NCBI GenBank assembly: GCA_937141935.1 | Contig: CAKZQS010000027.1 | Coordinates: forward strand, 1-64,000 | Reading direction: 5' to 3' | Length of the DNA: 64,000 nt | Origin: an uncultured Ectothiorhodospiraceae bacterium | GTDB lineage: Bacteria > Pseudomonadota > Gammaproteobacteria > Nevskiales > Oceanococcaceae | Shown here: in pieces, positions 7,531 to 16,270 of the stretch | How positions within the stretch are numbered: the stretch's first letter is position 1 | How the letters are laid out: every line of letters begins with the position of its first letter | The notes under the pieces: generated by a model | Told to the model about the DNA's origin: nothing | What the model saw: only the letters and a program-made list of their open reading frames with translations | Databases searched by the model: none | Made by a program: the position numbers and the translations under genes

Positions 7531-8280
7531 ATGGACCGCCTGCTTTACGTCGCCATGTCCGGGGCCAGCCGCACGCTGCAGGCCCAGGCGACGATCAGCC
7601 ACAACATCGCCAACGCCAGCACGGCCGGCTTCAAGGCCGCGCTGGTGCACAGCGAGGCCGCGCCGGTGGCCGGCCCCGGGCTGCAAACCCGGGTGCATGC
7701 CCAGGCCACGGCCGGCGGTTTCGACGCCAGCGCTGGCCAGCTGCAGCACACCGGCCAGCCGCTGGATCTGGCCCTGCGGCCGGGCATGTGGCTCGCCGTG
7801 CAGGCGGCCGACGGCAGCGAGGCCTATACCCGCGCCGGCGACCTGCAGCTTGACCCGCTGGGCCAGCTGCAGACGCGCGCCGGCCAGGCCGTGCTGGGCA
7901 CCGGCGGGGCGGTCGGCGTGCCGCCGGCGCAGTCGATCGCCGTCGGCGCCGACGGCACGCTGTCGATCGTGCCGCTGGGCCTGGGCGGCGGCGTGGCGGT
8001 CGAGGTCGACACGCTGCGCGTCGTGGCCGAGCCGCCGGGCGGCCTGCAGCGCGGGCCGGATGGGCTGTTCCGCCCGGCCATCGCCGACGAGGCCGTGGCG
8101 CCGCCCGCGGGCGCCGGCGACCTGCTGCTGAGCGGGGCCCTGGAGGCCTCCAACGTCAATGTGGCCGGCGCCCTGGTCGAGATGATTGCCCAGCAACGCC
8201 AGTTTGAAACGCAGGTGCAGCTGATGAAGAAGGCCGATGAAAACGCGCAGCGCACGGCCGAGCTGCTGCGTCTGCGCTAG
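7531..8280 (+). CDS. flgF: Flagellar basal-body rod protein FlgF
   Basis: Proximal rod subunit between FlgC and FlgG. 249 residues. The N-terminal motif is QATISHNIANASTAGFKAAL (about 20-39) and the C-terminal helix carries LEASNVNVAGALVEMIAQQR. It resembles FlgG but is more divergent and shorter in the central domain, as usual for FlgF. It starts five bases after the flgE stop and is followed by flgG after a 14-base gap holding a strong ribosome site (AAAGGAGAG). Confidence 0.94.
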   Translation: MDRLLYVAMSGASRTLQAQATISHNIANASTAGFKAALVHSEAAPVAGPGLQTRVHAQATAGGFDASAGQLQHTGQPLDLALRPGMWLAVQAADGSEAYTRAGDLQLDPLGQLQTRAGQAVLGTGGAVGVPPAQSIAVGADGTLSIVPLGLGGGVAVEVDTLRVVAEPPGGLQRGPDGLFRPAIADEAVAPPAGAGDLLLSGALEASNVNVAGALVEMIAQQRQFETQVQLMKKADENAQRTAELLRLR

Positions 8281-8294
8281 TAAAGGAGAGCACG

Positions 8295-9080
8295 ATGGAC
8301 CATTCCCTGTGGGTCGCCAAGACCGGCCTGGACGCGCAACAGACGCGCATGAGCGTCATTGCCAACAACCTGGCCAACGTCAACACCACCGGCTTCAAGA
8401 AAAGCCAGGCCAGCTTTGAAGACCTGATTTACCAGAACGTGCGCGCCGCCGGCGGCCAGACCTCGCAGCAGACCCGTGCCGCGACCGGTCTGGAAGTGGG
8501 CACCGGCGCCCGGCTGGTGGCCACCGAGCGCGATTTCTCGCAGGGCACGCTGGCGCAGACCGACAATGCCCTGGACGTGGCGATCACCGGCCGCGGTTTC
8601 TTCCAGGTGCTGCGCCCGGACGGCACCACCGCCTACACCCGCGACGGCAGCTTCTCGCTAGACAGCGAGGGCAACCTGGTCACCGCCAGCGGCTACCAGA
8701 TCCTGCCCGGGCTGACCGTGCCGCCCGGCGCGCAGGGCCTGATCATCGGCCAGGACGGCAGCGTGGCCGTGCAGGTCGATGGCAGCGCGGTGCCGCAGGA
8801 GACCGGCACGCTGACGCTGGCCGACTTCGTCAACCCCGGCGGCCTGGAGGCCGCGGGCGAGAACCTCTATGTCGAAACGGCCGCCAGCGGCGCGCCGCAG
8901 ATCGGCGCCCCCAATGCCGACGGGCTGGGCGCGCTGCGCCAGGGTGCGCTGGAGTCCTCCAACGTCAATGTGGTCGAGGAGCTGGTCGCGATGATCGAGA
9001 CCCAGCGCGCCTACGAGCTGAACTCCAAGGCCATCGAGACCTCCGACCAGATGCTCGCTTATGTCAACAACAACCTGTAA
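8295..9080 (+). CDS. flgG: Flagellar distal rod protein FlgG
   Basis: Builds the distal rod that passes through the P- and L-rings. 261 residues, the family's standard length. Motifs are SVIANNLANVNTTGFKKSQA (about 17-36), DFSQGTLAQTDNALDVAITG in the middle, and the C-terminal LESSNVNVVEELVAMIETQR then AYELNSKAIETSDQML. The start has an excellent ribosome site (AAAGGAGAGCACG). Directly after its stop the operon is interrupted by a cluster of hairpins before flgH, unlike the tight spacing elsewhere. Confidence 0.96.
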   Translation: MDHSLWVAKTGLDAQQTRMSVIANNLANVNTTGFKKSQASFEDLIYQNVRAAGGQTSQQTRAATGLEVGTGARLVATERDFSQGTLAQTDNALDVAITGRGFFQVLRPDGTTAYTRDGSFSLDSEGNLVTASGYQILPGLTVPPGAQGLIIGQDGSVAVQVDGSAVPQETGTLTLADFVNPGGLEAAGENLYVETAASGAPQIGAPNADGLGALRQGALESSNVNVVEELVAMIETQRAYELNSKAIETSDQMLAYVNNNL

Positions 9081-9082
9081 GA

Positions 9083-9158
9083 AAACGCTGATTCATCAGC
9101 GTTTACGCGCGGGCCCTGGACGGCCCGCCGCGAATCCTTGGCCTAAGCCATGGATTCG
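9083..9158. repeat. Cluster of three palindromic hairpins between flgG and flgH
   Basis: Three consecutive inverted repeats. (1) AAACGCTGA / TCAGCGTTT, 9 bp with a 4-base loop (9083-9104). (2) GCGGGCC / GGCCCGC, 7 bp with a 6-base loop (9109-9128). (3) CGAATCCTTGGC / GCCATGGATTCG, 12 pairs with one mismatch and a 4-base loop (9131-9158). Such clusters resemble REP-type extragenic palindromes or a compact non-autonomous repeat. The sequence that follows to about 9240 may belong to the same element. It coincides with the place where a normal flgH start and signal peptide should be. Confidence 0.75.
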
Positions 9159-9192
9159 GCGGCGGCGAGTGCGGACATGCGCCGCGCTCGCC

Positions 9193-9882
9193 GTGCGCTG
9201 GGAAGCCCTGGATGGACGTCTTCAGCGCTGGATTCAGCACGCGTCGGCCCTGCTGGCCGCGCTGCAGCTGGCCGCCTGCGCCAGCGCGCCGGTGGAGCCG
9301 CCGCCGCTGCCCGAGCCGGTGGCGCCGCCGCCGCCAGTGCGCAGCAGCGGCTCGCTGTACGAGCCCGGCAACAGCCTGTCGCTGTTCGCCGATACCCGCG
9401 CCCGGCAGGTGGGCGACGTGCTGACGGTGGTGCTCGAAGAGCGCACGAGCGCGCGCAAGTCCGCCACGACCTCGACCAGCAAGAACCAGAGCGTGGGCTT
9501 CGATGTGCCCAGCCTGTTCGGCGCCAGCATCCCCGAGGGGCGGCTCAACGCCGAACTCTCCGGCGACCGCAGCTTCGAGGGCAGCGGCGACTCGGCCCAG
9601 TCCAACCAGCTCAACGGCGAGCTGACCGTGCGCGTGATCGAGCGGCTGCCCGGCAACACGCTGCGCATTGCCGGCGAGAAGCGGCTGCGGCTGAACCAGG
9701 GCCTTGAAACGCTGCGGCTGCAGGGGCTGGTGCGGGTCGAGGACATCGGCCCCGACAACACCGTGCCCTCGCATCGCATCGCCAATGCCGACATCAGCTA
9801 CAGCGGCCGCGGCGCGGTGGCCGATGCCAATGCCCAGGGTTGGCTGGCCCGCTTCTTCAACTCGCCCCTGTGGCCCTTCTAG
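9193..9882 (+). CDS. flgH: Flagellar L-ring lipoprotein FlgH (start uncertain)
   Basis: Forms the L-ring in the outer membrane. The mature part is unmistakable: lipobox LQLAAC with the Cys at about 9277, then [36 protein letters not shown] and the ending [14 protein letters not shown]. The N-terminus is problematic. The only in-frame start codons are an ATG at 9061 inside flgG, which would give a 72-residue leader, and GTGs at 9169 and 9193. I use 9193, which gives an export signal of 28 residues before the Cys, though with a weak charge pattern and no ribosome site. The palindromic cluster just upstream may have displaced the ancestral start. The stop overlaps the ribosome site of flgI. Confidence 0.85.
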   Translation: MRWEALDGRLQRWIQHASALLAALQLAACASAPVEPPPLPEPVAPPPPVRSSGSLYEPGNSLSLFADTRARQVGDVLTVVLEERTSARKSATTSTSKNQSVGFDVPSLFGASIPEGRLNAELSGDRSFEGSGDSAQSNQLNGELTVRVIERLPGNTLRIAGEKRLRLNQGLETLRLQGLVRVEDIGPDNTVPSHRIANADISYSGRGAVADANAQGWLARFFNSPLWPF

Positions 9883-9892
9883 GAGACGCCTG

Positions 9893-11023
9893 ATGGCCAA
9901 GCGCAACTATGGGATGGACACGCTGCGGCTGCTGCTGGGGCTGGCGCTGGCGGTGGGCCTGATGGCCGCGCCGGCGCATGCCGAGCGCATCAAGGATCTG
10001 GCCGGCGTCGAGGGCGTGCGCGGCAACCCACTGGTGGGCTATGGCCTGGTCGTGGGCCTGGACGGCAGCGGCGACCGCACCACGCAGGCGCCCTTCACCA
10101 CGCAAAGCCTGGCCAGCATGCTCGCCCGGCTCGGCGTCACGCTGCCGCCGGGCACCAACCCGCAGCTCAAGAACGTGGCCGCGGTGGCCCTGCACGCCGA
10201 ACTGCCGGCCTTCGCCAAGCCGGGGCAGAAAATCGACGTCACTGTGTCCTCCATTGGCAACGCCTCCAGCCTGCGCGGCGGCAGCCTGCTGCTGACCCCG
10301 CTGCGCGGCGCCGACGGCAATGTCTATGCGGTGGCGCAGGGCACGCTGGTGGTCGGCGGCTTTGGCGTCGAGGGCCGCGACGGCTCGCGCGTCTCGCTGA
10401 ACGTGCCCTCGGCCGGGCGCATCCCCAATGGGGCGATGGTCGAGCGGGTGGTGCCCAATGACCTGGCCAGCCGCGACGCCATCCGCCTGAATCTGCATCA
10501 GGGCGACTTTCGCACCGCGCAGAACATCGCCGGCGCCATCAATCGCACGCTGGGCAGCGGCCTGGCCGTCGCCGTGGATGCGGTCACCGTGGAGGTGCAG
10601 CCACCGCGCAACCCGTCGCAGACGGTGGCCTACATCGCCGCGCTGCAGGACATCGAGGTGCAGGCCGCCCAGGCGGCGGCCCGCGTCGTCGTCAATGCGC
10701 GCACCGGCACGGTCGTCATCGGCCAGAACGTCAAGGTGCACCCCGCGGCCGTGACCCATGGCTCGCTGTCGGTCACGATCCGCGAGCGCTTTGATGTCTC
10801 GCAGCCGCAGCCTTTCGGCGAAGGCGAGACGGTCGTCACCCCGCGCACCGACATCGCAGTGGAGCAGGGCGATGGCCGCATGTTCCTGCTGGAGGGCGGC
10901 ACGACGCTCGACGCCATCGTGCGCGCCGTCAACAGCGTGGGCGCCGCCCCCGGCGACCTGGTGGCCATACTCGAAGCCCTGAAGCAGGCCGGCGCGCTGC
11001 GTGCGGAGCTGGTGGTCATTTAA
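9893..11023 (+). CDS. flgI: Flagellar P-ring protein FlgI
   Basis: Forms the peptidoglycan-level P-ring with help from FlgA. 376 residues with a signal peptide ([19 protein letters not shown] after a short basic start; cleavage after AHA, about residue 30). The mature start [20 protein letters not shown] is typical, as is the C-terminus [20 protein letters not shown] then [10 protein letters not shown]. The ribosome site AGGAGA lies at 9881-9886, overlapping the flgH stop. An internal ATG at 9914 could also serve, shortening the basic N-region. A ten-base-pair gap separates it from flgJ. Confidence 0.95.
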   Translation: MAKRNYGMDTLRLLLGLALAVGLMAAPAHAERIKDLAGVEGVRGNPLVGYGLVVGLDGSGDRTTQAPFTTQSLASMLARLGVTLPPGTNPQLKNVAAVALHAELPAFAKPGQKIDVTVSSIGNASSLRGGSLLLTPLRGADGNVYAVAQGTLVVGGFGVEGRDGSRVSLNVPSAGRIPNGAMVERVVPNDLASRDAIRLNLHQGDFRTAQNIAGAINRTLGSGLAVAVDAVTVEVQPPRNPSQTVAYIAALQDIEVQAAQAAARVVVNARTGTVVIGQNVKVHPAAVTHGSLSVTIRERFDVSQPQPFGEGETVVTPRTDIAVEQGDGRMFLLEGGTTLDAIVRAVNSVGAAPGDLVAILEALKQAGALRAELVVI

Positions 11024-11032
11024 GGCCAGCCG

Positions 11033-12001
11033 GTGAGCATCACGCCGTTGACCCCGGCCACGGCCGGCGCCATCCCGCTGGCCGAGCCGCCCGCCGGCGC
11101 TGGCCGCGCTGCCGGCCCCCAGGAGGATGCCCTGGGCAAGGCGGCGCAGGCCTTCGAGGCCCTCTTCGTCAAAACCCTGCTCGACAGCGCCTTCAAGGAT
11201 GGCTTTGCGGGCATCAGCAACAGCGGCCAGGGCGGGCAGATCAACAGCCTGTGGACGCGCCAGCTGGCCGACAGCATCGCCGCCGCGCCGGGCCTGGGCC
11301 TGGCGCAGTCGCTGCGCGGGCAGCTGGCCCCGCCGGCGGATGGCTTGGCGACGGGGGAGGGCGCAGCCAACGGCGCAGCCGGCGCCCCGCCGCCGTCGCA
11401 GGCGCTGGCGGCCTACCGCGCGGCCGCCATCGACGCCGTCGCCGCCCTGCGCCCGGCGGAACCGGTCGCGGGCGTCGCGGGCGCGGCGGACGCGGACCGG
11501 CCCTTCGCCAACCCGGCCGATTTTGTCGCCCGCTTGCGCCCGGCCGCCGAGGCCGCGGCGGCTGCCCTGGGCGTGTCGCCGCGCATCCTGCTGGCGCAGG
11601 CCGCGCTGGAAACCGGCTGGGGGCAGCACCTGCCCGGGGCCGACAGCCACAACCTTTTTGGCATCAAGGCCGACCGCGGCTGGGGCGGCGACGCCGTCAG
11701 CGCGCAGACGCGCGAATACGGCGGCGGTGTTGGCGGCGCCTGGCATGCCGAGGCGGCGCAGTTCCGCAGCTATGCCAGCTACGCCGATAGCCTGCGCGAC
11801 TATGTGCGCTTCGTGCAGGACAACCCGCGCTACGCGCCGGCGCTGGCGCATGGCGGCTCGGACAGCCGCTATATCCAGGCGCTGGCCGAGGCGGGCTATG
11901 CCACGGACCCCGAATACGCGGCACGTGTCTTGCAAGTCGCCGATTCCTCGTGGCTGGGCGCGCTGCGCCCACGGGAATCGGCGCATGACACAGCTCTTTG
12001 A
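11033..12001 (+). CDS. flgJ: Flagellar rod cap / peptidoglycan hydrolase FlgJ
   Basis: Bifunctional: the N-terminal domain caps the growing rod and the C-terminal domain opens peptidoglycan. 322 residues, GTG start. The rod-binding part is at about 35-100 (AFEALFVKTLLDSAF, then SLWTRQLADSI). An Ala/Pro linker follows. The glucosaminidase domain spans about 160-315 (ILLAQAALETGWGQHLPG with catalytic Glu near 193, then SHNLFGIKADRGWGG). The two-domain form is the gammaproteobacterial type. It overlaps the flgK start by 17 bases, implying coupled translation. Confidence 0.94.
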   Translation: MSITPLTPATAGAIPLAEPPAGAGRAAGPQEDALGKAAQAFEALFVKTLLDSAFKDGFAGISNSGQGGQINSLWTRQLADSIAAAPGLGLAQSLRGQLAPPADGLATGEGAANGAAGAPPPSQALAAYRAAAIDAVAALRPAEPVAGVAGAADADRPFANPADFVARLRPAAEAAAAALGVSPRILLAQAALETGWGQHLPGADSHNLFGIKADRGWGGDAVSAQTREYGGGVGGAWHAEAAQFRSYASYADSLRDYVRFVQDNPRYAPALAHGGSDSRYIQALAEAGYATDPEYAARVLQVADSSWLGALRPRESAHDTAL

Positions 12002-13580
12002 TATTGGCCGCTCGGCGCTGACCACCTACCAGGCGGCGCTGACGACGGTCAGTCGCAACGTTGCCAACGTCAACACCCCCGGCTATGCCCGGCAGAGCGT
12101 GCAGTTCGGCCAGCGCATCGGCGGCGGCGGCGTGGAGGTGATTCAGCTCTCGCGCGCGGCCGACAACAGTGCCCTGCAGTCGGCGCGATCGGCGATCAGC
12201 GAAAACGCCGGGGCGCAGGCCCGGGCCGATGCGCTGTCGCGCATCGACGCGCGCCTGTCCGACGATGCCACCGGCCTGGCCGAGCCGCTGCGTGCGCTGA
12301 CCACGGCCGTGTCGCAGCTCAGCGCGCGGCCCACCGACCCGGCGGCGCGCGAGGCACTGCTGCGGGCCACCGACGATTTTGCCGCGCAGGTGCAGTCGCT
12401 TGACGCCAACCTGCGCAGCGAGGCCGATCAGGCCACCAGCCAGCTCGGCAGCCTGGTGCGCGGCGCGCAGAACCAGCTCGAGGAGCTGGCGCTGGTGCAG
12501 CAAAGGCTGGAAGAGGCGCCGGTGCTCGACGCCGCCGCCGCCACGCTGGCGGACCAGCGCGATGTGCTGCTCGAGGGCCTGGCCGAAACGCTGGGCGTGC
12601 AGTCGCGCGTGAATGCCGACGGCAGCCTGCAGATCGGTCTGGCCAATGGCCAGCCGCTGCTGGAGGCCGGCCAGCCGGCGCGTCTGGGCCTGGGCACCAA
12701 TGCGCTGGGCGAGCTGGAGCTGACCGTCGGCGGCGTGGGCCAGCCGCGGCGCATCGTCGGCGGCGAGGCCGGCGGCCTGCTGCAGCTGCTCGATGAGGAC
12801 ATCCCCGCGGCGCAGGACGCGCTGGGCCGCATCGCGGCGGGCGTGGCCGATGTGGTCAATGCCAACCAGACGGCCGGCGCGGCGCTGGACGGCAGCCCCG
12901 GTCAGGCGCTCTTCGACAGCCCGCAGCCGCGCGTGCGGCCGGCCAGCGACAACGCCGGTGCCGGGACGCTCACCGCGCAACGCGTGGATCTGGGCGCGGT
13001 GCCCGATACGCGCTTCACCCTGGAATTCGATGGCGCCAACTGGAGTGCCAGCGGCGCCGACGGCCAGGCCCTGGCGCTGGCCGGCACGGGCGCCGCGGGC
13101 GACCCCCTGCGCGTCGGCGGGCTGGAGCTGACGCTCAGCGGCGGTGCGGCCGCCGGCGACCGCTTCGTGGTCGAGCCGGCCGTGGCCGGGCAGATCGCGG
13201 CGCGCCCGCTGGATGCCGACGCGCTGGCCACCGCCCCGGCCGGCAGCGCCGCCAACAGCGGCGACAACGCGCAGATCATCGCGCTGGCCGACGCGCTGGC
13301 CGGCGGCCTGTTCGACGGCGGGCGCAGCTCGCTGCAGCAGGTGACCAATACCTGGGTCAGCGCCACCGGCGAGGCGGCGGCGGCGGCGCAAAGCCGCGCC
13401 GACGTCACGGCCGCGGCGCGCGACTTCGCGGTGGATCGCCGCGACGCGATTCAGGGCGTCAACCTCGACGAGGAGGCCGCCGACCTGCTGCGCTACGAGA
13501 AGGCCTACCAGGCGGCCGCCCAGGTGCTGGCCACCGCCGGCAGCCTGTTCGACAGCGTGCTGGCGGCCGTCCGGAGATAA
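11985..13580 (+). CDS. flgK: Hook-filament junction protein FlgK (HAP1)
   Basis: First junction protein between hook and filament; exported with FlgN as chaperone. 531 residues. N-terminal D0 motif RNVANVNTPGYARQSVQF (about 25-42). An Ala-rich central region follows, then the C-terminal coiled-coil NLDEEAADLLRYEKAYQAAA with the ending LFDSVLAAVRR. The start at 11985 was chosen because MTQLFDIGRSAL is the classical FlgK N-terminus; the long open frame before it is the shadow of flgJ. Together with flgL it closes the flg operon. Confidence 0.95.
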   Translation: MTQLFDIGRSALTTYQAALTTVSRNVANVNTPGYARQSVQFGQRIGGGGVEVIQLSRAADNSALQSARSAISENAGAQARADALSRIDARLSDDATGLAEPLRALTTAVSQLSARPTDPAAREALLRATDDFAAQVQSLDANLRSEADQATSQLGSLVRGAQNQLEELALVQQRLEEAPVLDAAAATLADQRDVLLEGLAETLGVQSRVNADGSLQIGLANGQPLLEAGQPARLGLGTNALGELELTVGGVGQPRRIVGGEAGGLLQLLDEDIPAAQDALGRIAAGVADVVNANQTAGAALDGSPGQALFDSPQPRVRPASDNAGAGTLTAQRVDLGAVPDTRFTLEFDGANWSASGADGQALALAGTGAAGDPLRVGGLELTLSGGAAAGDRFVVEPAVAGQIAARPLDADALATAPAGSAANSGDNAQIIALADALAGGLFDGGRSSLQQVTNTWVSATGEAAAAAQSRADVTAAARDFAVDRRDAIQGVNLDEEAADLLRYEKAYQAAAQVLATAGSLFDSVLAAVRR

Positions 13581-13583
13581 GCC

Positions 13584-14501
13584 GTGCGCATCGCCAACAG
13601 CATGCTTTACCGCCAGGTTCTGGACGCGCTGCAGCAGCAGACGCGCGGCCAGTTTGAGGCCCAGCAGGCGATCTCCAGCGGCCTGCGCTTCGAGCGTGCG
13701 GGTGAAGACCCGGTCGCCATGGCCGGCGTGCTGCGCCAGCAGGATGCCAATGCCCGCCTGGCGGCCTACGCCAGTAATGCCGTCGTGGTCGAATCGCGAC
13801 TGCGGCAGAGCGAGCTGGGGCTGGATGCGCTGAACGACACGCTGCAGGCCGCACGCGAAACCTTGCTGCGTGCCCAAAGCGACGCGCTGAATTCCGCCGA
13901 CCGCGCCACGCTGGCCGCCGAGCTGCGCAGCGCCGCGGCCGAGGTGGCGGCGATCGCCAACCGGCAAAGCGAGGATGGCCGCCCGCTCTATGGCGGCAGC
14001 ACCCCGCAGGCCCTGTTTACCGGTGCCGCCGGCGCCTGGGTCCTCAACCCGCCCAGCGCGCCCGCGCGCGTGGCGGTGGCCGAGGGGCGGCAGCTCGATC
14101 TGGGTCTGGATGCCCGCGGCCTGTTCACGACGCCGGGCGGCAGCGACCTGCCGACGGCCCTGGAGGCGATGGCCGACCAGGTGGCGCTGGCGCCCGCCGA
14201 CGCTCCCGGCCGTGCCGCGCGTGCGGCGGCCCTGGATGCCGCCATCGGCGAACTCGACGGGGGCCTGGAGCGGGTCAGTGCCGGCCGCAGCCGCGTGGGC
14301 CTGGATCTGGCCACGCTGGACGGCCTGGCCGACAGCCGCGAGGCCCAGCGCATCGCCGGCGAGCAGGAGCTGTCGCGCCTGCGCGATGCCGACCTCGCCG
14401 CCGAGATCAGCCGCCTGGCGCAGCACAGCGCCAGCCTGGAGGCCGCCCGCGCGGTGTTCCAGCGCCTGGAATCGCAGTCGCTGTTCAACTACCTGCGCTA
14501 G
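13584..14501 (+). CDS. flgL: Hook-filament junction protein FlgL (HAP3)
   Basis: Second junction protein, the adaptor between FlgK and the flagellin filament. 305 residues with a GTG start three bases after flgK. The N-terminus MRIANSMLYRQVLDALQQQ, ISSGLRFERAGEDPVAMAG and the C-terminus LEAARAVFQRLESQSLFNYL are diagnostic. It is a little shorter than the enterobacterial form, mainly in the variable centre. The gene ends about 130 bases before fliC, and an AT-containing palindrome (14516-14533, GGGC-A5-T4-C-GCCC) lies between its stop and the fliC promoter. Confidence 0.93.
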   Translation: MRIANSMLYRQVLDALQQQTRGQFEAQQAISSGLRFERAGEDPVAMAGVLRQQDANARLAAYASNAVVVESRLRQSELGLDALNDTLQAARETLLRAQSDALNSADRATLAAELRSAAAEVAAIANRQSEDGRPLYGGSTPQALFTGAAGAWVLNPPSAPARVAVAEGRQLDLGLDARGLFTTPGGSDLPTALEAMADQVALAPADAPGRAARAAALDAAIGELDGGLERVSAGRSRVGLDLATLDGLADSREAQRIAGEQELSRLRDADLAAEISRLAQHSASLEAARAVFQRLESQSLFNYLR

Positions 14502-14538
14502 CGCCCGCGGGCCCCGGGCAAAAATTTTCGCCCAGGCC

Positions 14539-14565
14539 TCAAGTCTGAGAGCGCGCCGCCGATAC
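14539..14565 (+). promoter_or_regulatory. Sigma-28 (FliA) promoter of fliC
   Basis: TCAAGTCT-N11-GCCGATAC, the same two boxes and spacing as the flgM promoter. Predicted start is about 14573, leaving a leader of about 60 bases before the flagellin ATG. Confidence 0.9.
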
Positions 14566-14632
14566 CCCTCATGGAAGGCGAGACCGCGGCGCGGTTGACG
14601 CCTCCAGGATCAACCTTCCAGAGGAATCGACA

Positions 14633-15784
14633 ATGCAAGTCATCAACACCAACGCGATGTCGCTCAACGTCCAGCGCAACCTGGCCGAGTCGAGCAACAA
14701 CCTCGCCACCTCCATCGAGCGCCTGTCCACGGGCCTGCGCATCAACAGCGCCAAGGACGACGCGGCCGGTCTGGCCATCGCCGAGCGCTTCACCACCCAG
14801 ATTCGGGGCCAGAACCAGGCCATCCGCAACGCCAACGACGGCATCTCCCTGGCGCAGACCGCCGAAGGCGCGCTGGACGAGGTGACCAACAACCTGCAGC
14901 GCATCCGCGAGCTGGCCGTGCAGTCCTCGAACGCGACCAACTCCAACAGCGACCGCGCCGCGCTGCAACTCGAAGTGGCTGAGCTGCTGTCCGAGATCAA
15001 CCGGGTTGCCGACCAGACGACCTTCAACGGCGTCAAGCTGCTCGACGGCTCCTTCACCGGCGCGGTGTTCCAGATCGGCGCCAACGCCGGCGAGAACATC
15101 ACGATGTCCACGATCACCGACGCCAACACCGCGGCGCTGGGCAGCGTGACGCAGAACAGCTCGGCCGGCCTGTCGGTCGCCGCCAGCGGCATCACCGGCT
15201 TCGCCACCGCCATCTCGGCGGGCGACGTGACCATCAACGGTGTGGACATCGGCGCCATCGCCAGTGCTTCCAGCGCCGCCGAGCGTGCCGGCCAGCTGGC
15301 CGACGCGATCAACGAGGTCAGCCAGCAAACCGGCGTGGGCGCCAGCTACGACGCCGCCACCGGCCAGCTGTCGCTGAACGCCGAGGGCGCGATCACCGTC
15401 GCCGGCGCGGCCAACGACGCCACCATCGCGGGCTACGCCAACGGCGCGCTGTCCACGCTGACGTCCTCCACCGGCATCGACACGCTGACCATCGGCAACT
15501 ACGCCGGTGCGCAGACGGCGATCAAGCTGGTCGACTCGGCGCTGGACACGATCAACCAGTCGCGCGCTTCGCTGGGTGCCCAGCAGAGCCGCTTCGAGAG
15601 TGTCGTGGCCAACCTGCAGAGCTCGGTCGAGAACCTGTCGGCCTCGCGCTCGCGGATCCAGGATGCGGACTTCGCCGTCGAGACGGCCGAGCTGTCCCGC
15701 ACCCAGATCCTGCAGCAGGCCGGGACCGCGATGCTGGCCCAGGCCAACGCCGCCCCGCAGAACGTCCTGAGCCTGCTCCGCTAA
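14633..15784 (+). CDS. fliC: Flagellin (filament subunit)
   Basis: Forms the external filament. 383 residues. Conserved N-terminal D0/D1 (1-140: [39 protein letters not shown]). A modest variable domain (about 165-285) contains repeated Ala/Thr/Gly sequence. C-terminal D1/D0 (about 290-383) ends [20 protein letters not shown]. The protein contains no Cys. It is the only flagellin gene in the window. A good ribosome site (GAGGAATC) precedes the ATG. A sigma-28 promoter precedes it and a strong terminator follows, so it is a monocistronic late gene. Confidence 0.97.
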   Translation: MQVINTNAMSLNVQRNLAESSNNLATSIERLSTGLRINSAKDDAAGLAIAERFTTQIRGQNQAIRNANDGISLAQTAEGALDEVTNNLQRIRELAVQSSNATNSNSDRAALQLEVAELLSEINRVADQTTFNGVKLLDGSFTGAVFQIGANAGENITMSTITDANTAALGSVTQNSSAGLSVAASGITGFATAISAGDVTINGVDIGAIASASSAAERAGQLADAINEVSQQTGVGASYDAATGQLSLNAEGAITVAGAANDATIAGYANGALSTLTSSTGIDTLTIGNYAGAQTAIKLVDSALDTINQSRASLGAQQSRFESVVANLQSSVENLSASRSRIQDADFAVETAELSRTQILQQAGTAMLAQANAAPQNVLSLLR

Positions 15785-15807
15785 GCAGCCCAGGGCCCAT
15801 GACCCAC

Positions 15808-15837
15808 GGCGTCCCGGCCTCGTGCCGGGACGCCTCT
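15808..15837 (+). terminator. Intrinsic terminator of fliC
   Basis: Perfect 11-bp stem GGCGTCCCGGC / GCCGGGACGCC with loop CTCGT, followed by TCTT, 23 bases after the fliC stop. It is the clearest terminator in the window and fits a highly expressed monocistronic gene. Confidence 0.85.
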
Positions 15838-15853
15838 TGCCCAGGAGGCCGTC

Positions 15854-16192
15854 ATGGAATTTCATAACGTCAGTAACCATCTCCCGCATGCCTCGCCCAG
15901 TGCCGAGGCGCTGCGCCAGACCCGCCCCGTACGCCCGGTCGAGCCTGTGGCCCGCGTGCGTAACGACAGCGACCGGCCCGAAGCCGAGCGCCCGCGCGTG
16001 GACCTGAGCCGGCTCGCCAGCGGCGACATGGAATTTCGCATCGACAAGGACACCGATCAGCTGATCGTGTCCATCTACGACAGCGAGGGCGAACTGCTGC
16101 GGCAGATCCCCGCCGATGTCGTGCTCGAGCTGGCCCGGCGCATCGACGAAGTGCTGGCCCGCAACAGCTTCGGCCTGAACACCGAGGCCTGA
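15854..16192 (+). CDS. flaG: FlaG family protein
   Basis: Small protein commonly encoded between flagellin and fliD; in polar flagellates its loss affects filament length. 112 residues. The N-terminal half is Pro/Arg-rich and disordered. The C-terminal FlaG domain (about 50-110) has MEFRIDKDTDQLIVSIYDSE, LLRQIPADVVLELARRIDEV and a short tail. A good ribosome site (CAGGAGG) precedes the ATG. It sits after the fliC terminator with no obvious promoter of its own in the 70-base gap, so it may depend on readthrough. Confidence 0.88.
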   Translation: MEFHNVSNHLPHASPSAEALRQTRPVRPVEPVARVRNDSDRPEAERPRVDLSRLASGDMEFRIDKDTDQLIVSIYDSEGELLRQIPADVVLELARRIDEVLARNSFGLNTEA

Positions 16193-16270
16193 AGCCTGCA
16201 TAGGCCCCGCCATGCACACGATCAATCCCCACCTCTCGCCCCGGCAGCCGCTCCCGCAGGCGCCGCGCAC

